This document shows, one piece after another, positions 1-6,424 of a DNA stretch of 7,261 nt (position 1 is its first letter; every line of letters begins with the position of its first letter). The position numbers were made by a program, and so were the translations under genes. The notes below the pieces were generated by a model that worked only from the letters and a program-made list of their open reading frames with translations, searched no databases and was not told where the DNA came from. This stretch comes from Candidatus Omnitrophota bacterium. Lineage in GTDB: Bacteria > Omnitrophota > Gorgyraeia > Aquiviventales > Aquiviventaceae. The stretch is taken from contig JACPSQ010000118.1 of assembly GCA_016193195.1 (NCBI GenBank), positions 1 through 7,261 on the forward strand, given 5' to 3'.

Positions 1-972
1 CCCTAACGATCCGTACAGGGCGCGAAGCTCCTCCTCGGTCTGCCAATTGTAGTAGGCGCTGTCGCGGAACGGCCCTTCGTTTCGTTGGAGCACGGCGTCC
101 ACCGCCGCTAGATCATACTGCCGGAAGGCTTCCAAGAGATAGTAAAATTTCGGCCGATGCGACACGCACAAGAGTCCGCCCGGCCGTACGGCACCGGCCA
201 AGGCCTGCAACATCTCGCGGTACCGGGGCGAAAGGTACAGCACTTCGGCGCAGACGACGATGTCGAACAGCCGATCGGGATCGCGCCTCAGCACTTCCAT
301 CACGTCACCGCGCACGAAGGTCGCGCCGACCCCCGCCGCCTCGGCGTGCTCTTGGGCGCGCCGCAACGCGTAGCGTGACGTGTCGACCCCGGTTACCTGA
401 AAGCCCAGCCTGGCGAAGGGGATGACCAGACGCCCGGCCTGGCAGCCGGCTTCCAGGAGCGTCGGCCGTCGATCTGCGATCGACGGCACTCCTGGAGCGG
501 ACGCCATCGGGGCGTCCGCGGAATGCCGGGCGCGAGGGCGACCGGCCGTCGCCGACCCCCAACGCTTTGCTTCGCAAAGCGAAGCATCGGGGGTGCCCGG
601 CTCGGTCGGCCTCCGGCTGCGCCCGCCTCGCACTATGTGCTTCGGCACTCCCGTCAGCCACCCAGCAGAGCTGGGTACCCGGCCTCGGTCGTCGGCACTT
701 CTGGAGCGGTCGCCATCAGGGCGGCCGCGGAATGCCGGGCGCGAGGGCGCCCGGCCCTCGCCGACCCCCGCACGCTTGGCTTCGCCAAGCGAAGCCGCGG
801 GGGTGCCCGCCTCGGTCGCCGGCGGATGGATCCCGGCCTCCCTGGCGTGCCGCTTGATCCGCTCCACATAGAGCGTGGCGAAGAAGGCCTCGTTCGCGTC
901 CGCGTACATGTCATAGTAGTCTGGGTCGTAGTCCGCGACCGCCCGCAACACCTTCCGGATGACCTTCTGCAT
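1..972 (-). CDS. Class I SAM methyltransferase with in-frame repeat insertion (3' end outside window)
   Basis: Open minus-strand frame from the ATG at 972-970 to the window edge: 324 codons without a stop, C-terminus missing. Residues 1-53 (VADYDPDYYDMYADANEAFF at 12-31, then a helix to HPPAT) read as a normal methyltransferase N-terminal part. SAM motif I follows only at LLEAGCQAG (172-180), then VTGVDTSRYA (193-202), the acidic post-I strand, FVRGDVMEVL (219-228), FDIVVCAEVL (236-245) and VRPGGLLCVSH (262-272). Between them, residues about 54-170 are Arg/Pro/Ala/Gly-rich and encoded by palindromic repeats, not by a recognised domain. Removing them would join HPPAT to LLEAGC in the same frame. 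Motif I has Gln where many family members have Gly (GCQAG). Substrate is unknown; position at the end of a glycan block suggests sugar or lipid-carrier methylation. Whether the bloated protein is active cannot be told from sequence. Confidence 0.85.
   Translation of the reverse strand, partial: MQKVIRKVLRAVADYDPDYYDMYADANEAFFATLYVERIKRHAREAGIHPPATEAGTPAASLGEAKRAGVGEGRAPSRPAFRGRPDGDRSRSADDRGRVPSSAGWLTGVPKHIVRGGRSRRPTEPGTPDASLCEAKRWGSATAGRPRARHSADAPMASAPGVPSIADRRPTLLEAGCQAGRLVIPFARLGFQVTGVDTSRYALRRAQEHAEAAGVGATFVRGDVMEVLRRDPDRLFDIVVCAEVLYLSPRYREMLQALAGAVRPGGLLCVSHRPKFYYLLEAFRQYDLAAVDAVLQRNEGPFRDSAYYNWQTEEELRALYGSLG
453..495. repeat. Hairpin joining host gene and repeat element
   Basis: ccaggag (453-459) pairs with ctcctgg (489-495), enclosing the perfect 9-bp stem ccgtcgatc/gatcgacgg (466-474/478-486) with a 3-nt loop. 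The left outer arm lies in the codons for motif I of the methyltransferase and the right arm in repeat copy A. Confidence 0.7.
484..608. repeat. Long repeat copy A (125 bp)
   Basis: Begins cggcactcctggagcgg and ends gcccggctcggtcg on the plus strand. It differs from copy B by about 12 substitutions and one 1-nt gap, roughly 90% identity by hand count. It contains stems 484-492/520-528 (one mismatch), 497-505/511-519 (perfect, 9 bp), 537-542/548-553, and cgctttgc/gcaaagcg at 563-570/574-581 around a ttc loop. Confidence 0.9.
660..691. repeat. Hairpin plus repeat tail between the long copies
   Basis: A 7-bp perfect stem acccagc/gctgggt (660-666/670-676) around an aga loop is followed directly by acccggcctcggtcg (677-691), almost the same tail that closes copies A and B. 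With gcccgcctcg at 621-630, identical to 805-814, this suggests the spacer is itself built from degenerate or truncated units. Confidence 0.65.
693..818. repeat. Long repeat copy B (126 bp)
   Basis: Same orientation as copy A, 209-210 bp away. It contains stems 706-714/720-728 (one wobble), gcgagggc/gccctcgc (8 bp), an outer stem acccccgc/gcgggggt at 764-771/797-804, and alternative inner stems cgcttggc/gccaagcg (773-780/784-791) or ggcttcgc/gcgaagcc (778-785/789-796). One extra base relative to copy A puts the two copies in different reading frames over much of their length. Confidence 0.9.
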
Positions 973-1015
973 CTTCGCTTCTCTCACTCAGTTACTCAGA
1001 TATGCAGATACGCTC
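973..1015 (-). promoter_or_regulatory. Short intergenic spacer with weak ribosome site
   Basis: This 43-nt gap is the longest in the block. On the minus strand it holds GAGAG followed by GAAG just before the ATG, which could serve as a weak ribosome-binding site for the methyltransferase gene. A short direct repeat (ctcagttactcag on the plus strand) is present. I see no clear promoter or terminator stem-loop. Confidence 0.35.
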
Positions 1016-1747
1016 TTATGCGCGGGGATACCACCCCCGCCAGGCCCCCAGTCGAATCTGAACCAGCTCTTTGAAGGATCGAGCGGCATCCGTGAGCAGC
1101 CGCACCTTTGTCGTGGCGTCGTTTCTCCACACGACGGGAACCTCTTTGATTCGATACCCACGCCGTCGAGCGATGAAGAGGATTTCCGCGTCGAACCCCC
1201 ACCCCTGCACGCGCTGGAGCTGAAAGATCTGACGGGCGGCTTCCGCCTGAAACGACTTGAACCCGCAGGTAATATCCGTGACGCGCGTGGCCAGCACCAC
1301 GTTGGTGAGCCAGGTGAAGACCTTGCCCATGGCTTCCCGCAAGGGCGGCTGACGGATTTCGACGTCCGCGCCGGGCATCTTTCGCGATCCGATCACCACC
1401 TCGTAGTCGTCTCGAAGCCACGGGGCGCATTTCTTCCACTCCTGGATCGGGGTGGAGTGGTCGGCGTCCATGAACAGCACGTGATTCCCTTGCGCCTCCA
1501 GGACCCCGCGCTTCACCGCCCCGCCCTTCCCCGCGTGGGCGGATTGCAGGAGCCGGATGGACGGCATCCGCTCCATCAGCTCCCGCACGACGGTGACCGT
1601 CCGGTCCGTACTCCCGTCATCAACCACGATGAGCTCATGCGTAATCGGCAACTCGGTGAGGTACCTCGCAACCGCTTCAAGGGTGCCTCCAATGACCGTC
1701 TCTTCATTGTAGGCCGGGATGATCACGGAAAGCTCAGGTCTTGCCAT
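1016..1747 (-). CDS. DPM1/ALG5-like polyprenyl-phosphate glycosyltransferase (GT2)
   Basis: A 243-aa GT2 enzyme of the dolichyl-phosphate glucose/mannose synthase group, which transfers a sugar from its nucleotide to a polyprenyl phosphate on the cytoplasmic membrane face. Motifs: LSVIIPAYNEE (6-16), LIVVDDGSTDRT (39-50), the metal-binding MDADHSTP (93-100), VIGSRKMPGA (118-127), TDITCGFKSF (157-166) and GWGFDAEILFIARRRGYRI (182-200). These match ALG5/DPM1-like bacterial enzymes; the family's common Leu after DAD is His here. No membrane helix is present, so it is the short form without the C-terminal anchor. The ATG at 1747 overlaps the end of the upstream membrane glycosyltransferase gene by 14 nt, which suggests translational coupling. 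A G-rich stretch six nt upstream may act as ribosome site. The pairing suggests it makes the donor used by that neighbour (inference). Confidence 0.93.
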   Translation of the reverse strand: MARPELSVIIPAYNEETVIGGTLEAVARYLTELPITHELIVVDDGSTDRTVTVVRELMERMPSIRLLQSAHAGKGGAVKRGVLEAQGNHVLFMDADHSTPIQEWKKCAPWLRDDYEVVIGSRKMPGADVEIRQPPLREAMGKVFTWLTNVVLATRVTDITCGFKSFQAEAARQIFQLQRVQGWGFDAEILFIARRRGYRIKEVPVVWRNDATTKVRLLTDAARSFKELVQIRLGAWRGWYPRA

Positions 1748-3245
1748 GTGGAGCCCCCCGCTTGCGATAGATCACAACCGGCGGAGGCCACCAGGCCCTC
1801 CGAAAGTGGTGCAGATCAGGGTCTTCGCGGTTCTGCCAGTAGGCGTCAGGCGCATCGAGCTCGATCCGCTCGTACGTCGCCTGGATGCGGCGAAGGTAAG
1901 AGCCCTCAAAGAAGTGTGGGGAGATCCATCCACGCCGGATCACCACCCAGTCAGGAAACGTCTCGCGAAGGAACTCGGACGGCCGCTCGACCTTCAGGTT
2001 CGTGTAGAACATGATCGTCCGATCATCATAGGGAATCTTCACGACCTGATCGGGCCGGCCGTGGGAGCGCAAGTAACCCACCACGCCCTCCATGGGGCCG
2101 ACGTAGCGATGGGTGAGCTCGTACACGAAGTCGACGAGCGGGACCGCCGCGTGAGGAGAGCGCAAGACGTTCGTGAAGAGCGCCAAGGCCACCATCACCC
2201 AGCCCAATCGCGGCCACGGTCCACCCAGCCACCAGCGGACGAACCACCACGCTTCCCCGATGACCAGCAGCGGGAAGAGCGGCATCAGATACCGCAGGTG
2301 TCTCTGGTCAGGAATGAGGAGAAACGCCACCTGAACGCCCACCATCAGCACGATGAACCAAGGGAGAGCCGACGGGCGCCGCGTGCCGTTGGACGGAGGA
2401 GGCGCGCGTCTTGTCAGCGCAAAGACCCCAGACATCGCGGCCATGAATCCGATCGGGACGAGAAACTTATTGGTCACGCGAACATAGTACTCCAGGTGGC
2501 GATACAACCGCTCGAGGGAGACGGCGCCGATGAAGGCAGGGCGGTAGAAATAGAGAATCCACGGAAACGTCAGCGCGATGACCAGTCCCATCCCGATCAA
2601 AAACGGCCGGCTGGTTTCGCGGCTGCCCCATCCGGCTTGATGAAGGAAGAGGGCCAGGGCACAGGGGATGAACGTTCCGAAGTTCGTGTGAAAGAGCAGG
2701 GTCAACAGCGCAGCCAACCCCATCGCCCGCTTCAAGGTCGGACGCGCCAGGAAGGCCAGGTAGGCGAGGCACACGGCGATGAGGAGTAGTGTCGCCATCG
2801 CGTAGTAGCGGCACTGCCGCATGTGCAGCAGGAACGGCACGGAGAAGGTCAAGAGCGCGACGGCAAAACGCTGGATCCGGCGGTCATCCGTCAGCCAAGC
2901 GGCGAGCCGCCACGTCAGGAAGATCGTCAACAGGCCGCACAGCGCAAACGGCAGCCGCGCGGCCCCCGTCGACTCGCCGGCCAGCGCGAAGACCCCAGCC
3001 AAGAGATAGAAGGGCAGCCAAGGATTGTAGATCCATGCTTCCCTTGGACCGTAGCCGAAGGGCTCGATCTCGATGTAATTCTGCCGGCCGTCATATCCCC
3101 GCGGGTAGCCGAACTGCAGGGTGTGTCGGGCGAGGAGCGCCGTCTCGGCCTCGTCCTGCCACAGGTAGCCGTTGTCGAGGTGAGCCAGTAACAGAACGCC
3201 GCTGAGGATGAGCAGCGCGATGATGACCGGATCATGCCGCGACAT
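1734..3245 (-). CDS. GT-C / PMT-like (ArnT-type, GT39/83-like) membrane glycosyltransferase
   Basis: A 503-aa integral membrane protein. The first hydrophobic helix (8-22) is followed by NGYLWQDEAETALLAR (25-40), which holds the acidic Asp-Glu pair that GT-C enzymes of the PMT_2/ArnT group carry in the first extracytoplasmic loop. Further hydrophobic stretches lie near 78-90, 97-118, 127-141, 149-166, 175-202, 216-233, 260-277, 294-311, 318-338 and 346-359; the region from about 380 on is a soluble C-terminal domain. Such enzymes move a sugar from a polyprenyl-phosphate donor to an acceptor on the periplasmic side. The frame is open upstream to 3494, but those codons overlap the preceding gene and read unlike protein; the ATG at 3245 sits 26 nt after that gene and directly before the first helix. 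A GAGGGA ribosome site lies about 15 nt upstream, rather far. Its 3' end overlaps the next gene by 14 nt. Sugar and acceptor are unknown. Confidence 0.9.
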   Translation of the reverse strand: MSRHDPVIIALLILSGVLLLAHLDNGYLWQDEAETALLARHTLQFGYPRGYDGRQNYIEIEPFGYGPREAWIYNPWLPFYLLAGVFALAGESTGAARLPFALCGLLTIFLTWRLAAWLTDDRRIQRFAVALLTFSVPFLLHMRQCRYYAMATLLLIAVCLAYLAFLARPTLKRAMGLAALLTLLFHTNFGTFIPCALALFLHQAGWGSRETSRPFLIGMGLVIALTFPWILYFYRPAFIGAVSLERLYRHLEYYVRVTNKFLVPIGFMAAMSGVFALTRRAPPPSNGTRRPSALPWFIVLMVGVQVAFLLIPDQRHLRYLMPLFPLLVIGEAWWFVRWWLGGPWPRLGWVMVALALFTNVLRSPHAAVPLVDFVYELTHRYVGPMEGVVGYLRSHGRPDQVVKIPYDDRTIMFYTNLKVERPSEFLRETFPDWVVIRRGWISPHFFEGSYLRRIQATYERIELDAPDAYWQNREDPDLHHFRRAWWPPPVVIYRKRGAPHGKT

Positions 3246-3271
3246 GGTCGGATGCGAGCGTCCCTCGACGC

Positions 3272-6200
3272 TCAGGCCGACTCCTGGTGAGGCGCACCGG
3301 CCGCACAGAGGGTTTCCCAGTACTTGGCGTACGTCGCAAAGCACTGATACGCCGCCAAAGCGCTGATCACGATCCCGCGCCAGCCGTCTCGATAGCACCG
3401 GCGCGCCAGATAGGCCTTCCAGAACGCCGCAGGAGGGGCAAGCCATAGACGCCACGCGATCTGCGAGGGGGTCAGTTGAGGCCCGCTCCTCCACAACCGC
3501 TGCGCCTCATCGCTGGAGTCCTGATTGAGCCGGTCTAGCTGAACGGTCAGATCCGGAGGCAAGGCAGAAGGCATGGGTGCCTTGGTGAGTTCCCAGTATT
3601 TAGCATAGGTGACGACATGCGACCAGCTATTTTGAAGCGCCATGATCAGCCCGTGGATCCCGTCGCGATACCCCTGCTTCCTCACATAGACCTTCCAAAA
3701 CAACTTGACCGGACGCAGGGCCACTTTACGGCACATCCCCCACGGCGTCAACCGAGTCGGTCGCTCCCACAGATCTTGGGCGCTGAGACTACTGTAGCGA
3801 TTCAGTTTCTCGAGATAGTCGGCGAAGCGCTCGCAGAAATAATGGTCGACGTCTGCATCAATGACCCCGAATGGCTCGGGGGCTATGGGATGTTCGTGCA
3901 CACGCCCCGCATAGCGCACGGTCTTCCGGCGCACCAAATGAGGCAGGTAATGCGTCCACGCCCCGAAGGCGAGGCGGTGCCCCAAGAACACGCTGCGTCG
4001 ACGGAACTTATAGACGTCATACCGGCCGTCATCCTGACAAAGGACGCGGGTGACTTCCTCGCGCATGGCTGGGGTCACCACGTCGTCTGCGTCCAGCTGC
4101 AACACCCAGTCGCCGGTGGCGGCTTCCAAACCGGCGTTCCGCTCCTCCGCGAAGCTCCCGCTGAAGGGACGCGAGATGACCGTCGCGCCAACCCGCCGGC
4201 AGATCTCGGCCGTCCGATCCGTACTTTCGCCATCCACGACGATGATCTCATCCGCCCAGCTCACATGCGCAAGGCATCGAGCAATGCGCGCCTCCTCATT
4301 CCGGGTCAACACCACAACCGAAAGGCGTGCGCGCCCCACCCGAGACACGCCCTGCCGTGTTGACGTCGCCCGTTCGATCCTCATCAAGGCGCCGTGGAAC
4401 GGAGGCTGGCCGTCATGCCGCTTAAGCATCCACAGGTAGTAGAGACCGTTGACGATGCGCCGCCACGGGCGCCGTCCTCCCATCATATGACGGACCCAGA
4501 CGCGACCGTTTTGCAACCCTTCCACATCGGCGTGGGGAAACACCGACTGGATCAACTCAACCGTCGGCAGCCCCCACTGCAGATGCTCAGCGGTGTTGGC
4601 CTCGTCCTGATGGAAATACCGTCGGTGCAGCCGTTGGAACAGCTTGTCATACCGCGTGCCTTGAAATCGGCGGTCGTAACTATCAAGTGGGCAGTGGAGG
4701 AGGATCAGGTGATTGGTAACGCGATTAAGTTCTTTCAAGAACGCGAGCCGCCGCTCGGCGGGGACATGTTCCAACGAATCGACCGATACGACGACGTCAC
4801 ACGTCCGATCCCCGAACGGCAGACAACATCCGTCACCCGCCACTTTGATGGCCTGATTGAACTGCAGGACGGCCTGTTGAGGATCAACCGCCACGATACG
4901 GTACCGAGGATCTCGCACGAAGGAGATCAGTCCCGACGGCCCCCCTCCCACATCCAGCACCAGCAGGGTCTTGCCCGCTGCGTGGCACTGCGCCCAGGCG
5001 TTGAGGCGCTCAATGACTGAGGCATAGCGCATCCAGTAGTCAAGGGCTGACCCAAACCCCAGCGCCTCAGCCCAGCCGAAGCGCCGCGTCCCCGTTCGCG
5101 GCCGGAAGTATCCCGTGAGGCCCTTCAGGAGCAGCTTCTCAAGGCGCGCCGACCACGCACGCGGTCGAGGACGAGACGGGAGGTGTCCCGCCCATGAGGG
5201 GGCAGTGGTCATCGTGTCCGGCTGGGGAAGAGAAGACTCCATGCTGGCATGCAGGCATTGCATCTCGCCCGCCACGGGCTCGCAGCACTCGAAAGTCCGA
5301 GAGACCGGCACTCCATGCAGCCAGGTGGTGCGCTGCAAGAACCGGGCGACCGCCTCCGATAGCGCAACCACTGCTTTGAATCGTTTCAACTCCCCCTTCT
5401 GACGATGGCTGGCGAGCACACCCAGGCACTGGAGGGTAGCCAGCCACCTGGCAAGACGGTACGGCACCAGCGGCGACAGGAGGAGCAACCGGACGCGCAG
5501 GTTCGCATGGGGTGTCTGTCCCTCGATTTCCTCTCGCCACCGTGCCTGCAGGCGCGGTGTATGACGCCCCACCAGAAACACCTGCAGCCGAATGCCAAAT
5601 CGCGCCAGGCCCACGACAATCCGAAGCGTTGGGGTGAAGGCGGGCGAGAGCACCTCCTGCTCCTCAATCACCACGGCCACCTGTCGGGGACGGCCCCACC
5701 GCTCCTCAAAGATCCTCTGCGTCCGAGGCCGCTCTCGAAGCCAATAGCCCGGGACGGTATTCGAGGTCACATTTTCCCAATGAAACACAAACGCGTCGTT
5801 GGCCTGCACACAGAGGAAGCCAGCCCGGGTGGCTCGCCGGCTGAAGTCCGAATCGTCCAGTCCGCCCGAGCCATAGATCTCATCCAAGAGACCGATGCGG
5901 TTGATGACCTCCCGCCGCACCAGCATGCACGCCCCGTTGCACTCTCCGATTTCCCGATAGGGGGTTCCCCCTTCTCGACGTTGCCTGGCCATGCGGCGCT
6001 GGAACATCTCTGGCGTCTCATGGTGAAGCTTCCATGAGGGGTTCACCACCCCGATCCGAGCATCGTGACAGGCGACCTTCAACATGGCCGTCAGCCATCC
6101 CTCGGTAAATAGCAGATCGTTATTCAGCCAGCAGATGTAGGGGGCCGTGGACCACTGGATGCCCTGGTTGACCGCTTTGACCCAGCCGAGGTTCTGCGCA

Positions 6201-6409
6201 TTGAGCACCAGCCTGACGCTCGGATGGCAGGTCTGGAATCCCCGCAGGTACTCCACGACCTCGTGCTGGCTGCCGTTGTCAAGAAGAAGGAGGCGGTACT
6301 CCACTTCGTGAGGCGAGGTACAACGGATCAGGCTTTCGAGGCAGGCCGTGGTGTATTCGAGCCGGTCGTGTGAGACAAGAATCAGGTCGCAGTGGGGACG
6401 CTCAGCCAT
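3272..6409 (-). CDS. Multidomain GT2-methyltransferase-GT2 fusion
   Basis: A single uninterrupted 1045-aa frame with several enzymes in tandem. (a) Residues 1-240: GT2 of the rhamnosyltransferase/WcaA-like type, with LLLDNGS (41-47), WLNNDLLF (94-101) and GGLDDSDFSRRA (182-193). (b) About 243-400: VAVVIEEQE, a VVGLARFGIRLQVFLVG stretch and KAVVALSEAVARFL resemble the N-terminal half of a GT-B (GT4-like) enzyme; no C-terminal nucleotide-binding half follows. (c) About 425-680: class I SAM methyltransferase with motif I VLDVGGGPSG (484-493), acidic VAVDP (506-510) and CDVVVSVDSLEHV (537-549). (d) 694-940: WaaE/KdtX-like GT2 with LTRNEEARIARCL (701-713), VVDGESTDRT (724-733) and DADD (773-776). 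(e) The C-terminal tail occurs twice, ending AKYWE at 936-940 and 1028-1032. The start at 6409 lies just before the GT2 fold, with a weak GGGACG ribosome site. Presumably cytosolic, adding at least two sugars and a methyl group to one glycan (inference). Confidence 0.93.
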   Translation of the reverse strand: MAERPHCDLILVSHDRLEYTTACLESLIRCTSPHEVEYRLLLLDNGSQHEVVEYLRGFQTCHPSVRLVLNAQNLGWVKAVNQGIQWSTAPYICWLNNDLLFTEGWLTAMLKVACHDARIGVVNPSWKLHHETPEMFQRRMARQRREGGTPYREIGECNGACMLVRREVINRIGLLDEIYGSGGLDDSDFSRRATRAGFLCVQANDAFVFHWENVTSNTVPGYWLRERPRTQRIFEERWGRPRQVAVVIEEQEVLSPAFTPTLRIVVGLARFGIRLQVFLVGRHTPRLQARWREEIEGQTPHANLRVRLLLLSPLVPYRLARWLATLQCLGVLASHRQKGELKRFKAVVALSEAVARFLQRTTWLHGVPVSRTFECCEPVAGEMQCLHASMESSLPQPDTMTTAPSWAGHLPSRPRPRAWSARLEKLLLKGLTGYFRPRTGTRRFGWAEALGFGSALDYWMRYASVIERLNAWAQCHAAGKTLLVLDVGGGPSGLISFVRDPRYRIVAVDPQQAVLQFNQAIKVAGDGCCLPFGDRTCDVVVSVDSLEHVPAERRLAFLKELNRVTNHLILLHCPLDSYDRRFQGTRYDKLFQRLHRRYFHQDEANTAEHLQWGLPTVELIQSVFPHADVEGLQNGRVWVRHMMGGRRPWRRIVNGLYYLWMLKRHDGQPPFHGALMRIERATSTRQGVSRVGRARLSVVVLTRNEEARIARCLAHVSWADEIIVVDGESTDRTAEICRRVGATVISRPFSGSFAEERNAGLEAATGDWVLQLDADDVVTPAMREEVTRVLCQDDGRYDVYKFRRRSVFLGHRLAFGAWTHYLPHLVRRKTVRYAGRVHEHPIAPEPFGVIDADVDHYFCERFADYLEKLNRYSSLSAQDLWERPTRLTPWGMCRKVALRPVKLFWKVYVRKQGYRDGIHGLIMALQNSWSHVVTYAKYWELTKAPMPSALPPDLTVQLDRLNQDSSDEAQRLWRSGPQLTPSQIAWRLWLAPPAAFWKAYLARRCYRDGWRGIVISALAAYQCFATYAKYWETLCAAGAPHQESA
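3302..3505 (-). repeat. C-terminal tail module, copy 2 (protein-level repeat)
   Basis: Encodes residues 969-1036. It aligns without gaps to copy 1 at a constant offset of 92 residues, with about 26 of 68 identical positions by hand count. Conserved points are AQ.LW, LTP, FWK.Y, YRDG and TYAKYWE. The 24-residue linker between the copies is polar and lacks recognisable features. A second tail is unexpected in this family. Confidence 0.8.
3578..3781 (-). repeat. C-terminal tail module, copy 1 (protein-level repeat)
   Basis: Encodes residues 877-944 of the fusion protein, the normal WaaE-type tail with FWKVYVRKQGYRDG (904-917) and TYAKYWE (934-940). It is closer than copy 2 to the tail of the 258-aa paralogue encoded upstream (shared KQG.R.G.HGL). 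Confidence 0.8.
4370..5137 (-). other. SAM methyltransferase domain within the fusion
   Basis: Codons for residues about 425-680 of the 1045-aa protein. Motif I VLDVGGGPSG (484-493), the post-I acidic strand VAVDP (506-510), CCLPFGDRTCDVVVSVDSLE (528-547) and the helix that follows (LAFLKELNRV) are the standard order of a Methyltransf_11-type class I fold. It sits between two glycosyltransferase domains, so a glycan hydroxyl or a sugar precursor is a likely methyl acceptor; this is inferred from context only. Confidence 0.85.
5210..5683 (-). other. GT-B N-terminal-half-like segment within the fusion
   Basis: Codons for residues 243-400 of the 1045-aa protein. The order of a short beta strand (VAVVIEE), a helix with LRIVVGLARFG, a strand LQVFLVG and later KAVVALSEAVARFL resembles the N-terminal Rossmann half of GT4-type glycosyltransferases. 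The usual C-terminal half, with its EPxG-like donor site, is missing; a Pro/Ser-rich linker and then the methyltransferase follow. It may be a degenerate remnant of a fused gene or a specialised acceptor-binding domain. Assigned by eye; a profile or structure search is needed. Confidence 0.4.
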
Positions 6410-6424
6410 CGTGTTCGTCCCGTC

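Larger units (their letters stand above)
463..815. repeat. Composite palindromic repeat inserted in frame in the methyltransferase gene
   Basis: About 350 bp of GC-rich sequence, made of two long copies (484-608, 693-818), a spacer with fragments of the same motifs, and several hairpins. It interrupts the methyltransferase between its N-terminal helix region and motif I while preserving the frame. Boundaries are estimated from where the protein stops and resumes looking like the family; no clear target-site duplication or transposase is visible. It resembles REP/BIME-type or Rickettsia-palindromic-element-type sequences in organisation, but I recognise no named family. Confidence 0.75.

Noticed and set aside
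660..676. Intrinsic transcription terminator
   Set aside because: The stem-loop lies within the open methyltransferase frame and no T-run follows on either strand.
463..815. CRISPR array
   Set aside because: There are only two long copies with internal palindromes and no regular short repeat-spacer pattern.
305..914. Two separate minus-strand small genes (305-661, 654-914) in place of an interrupted methyltransferase
   Set aside because: They are in a different frame from the motif I codons and read as out-of-frame versions of it. The frame from 972 is continuous and explains both flanks.
422..1074. Plus-strand frames across the repeat region (422-871, 523-1074, 567-857)
   Set aside because: The repeats are stop-poor in several frames on both strands. 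Only the minus frame joins recognisable methyltransferase parts at both ends.
959..2789. Long plus-strand frames (959-2014 and 1719-2789, about 350 aa each)
   Set aside because: They lie antisense to strongly supported glycosyltransferase genes. Their translations are rich in Arg/His/Pro/Asp without domain motifs, as expected for the opposite strand of GC-rich codons.
3246..3494. Longer N-terminus for the membrane glycosyltransferase (start at 3494)
   Set aside because: It would overlap the conserved tail of the preceding gene by more than 200 nt, and the added residues look unlike protein of this family. ATG 3245 directly precedes the first membrane helix.
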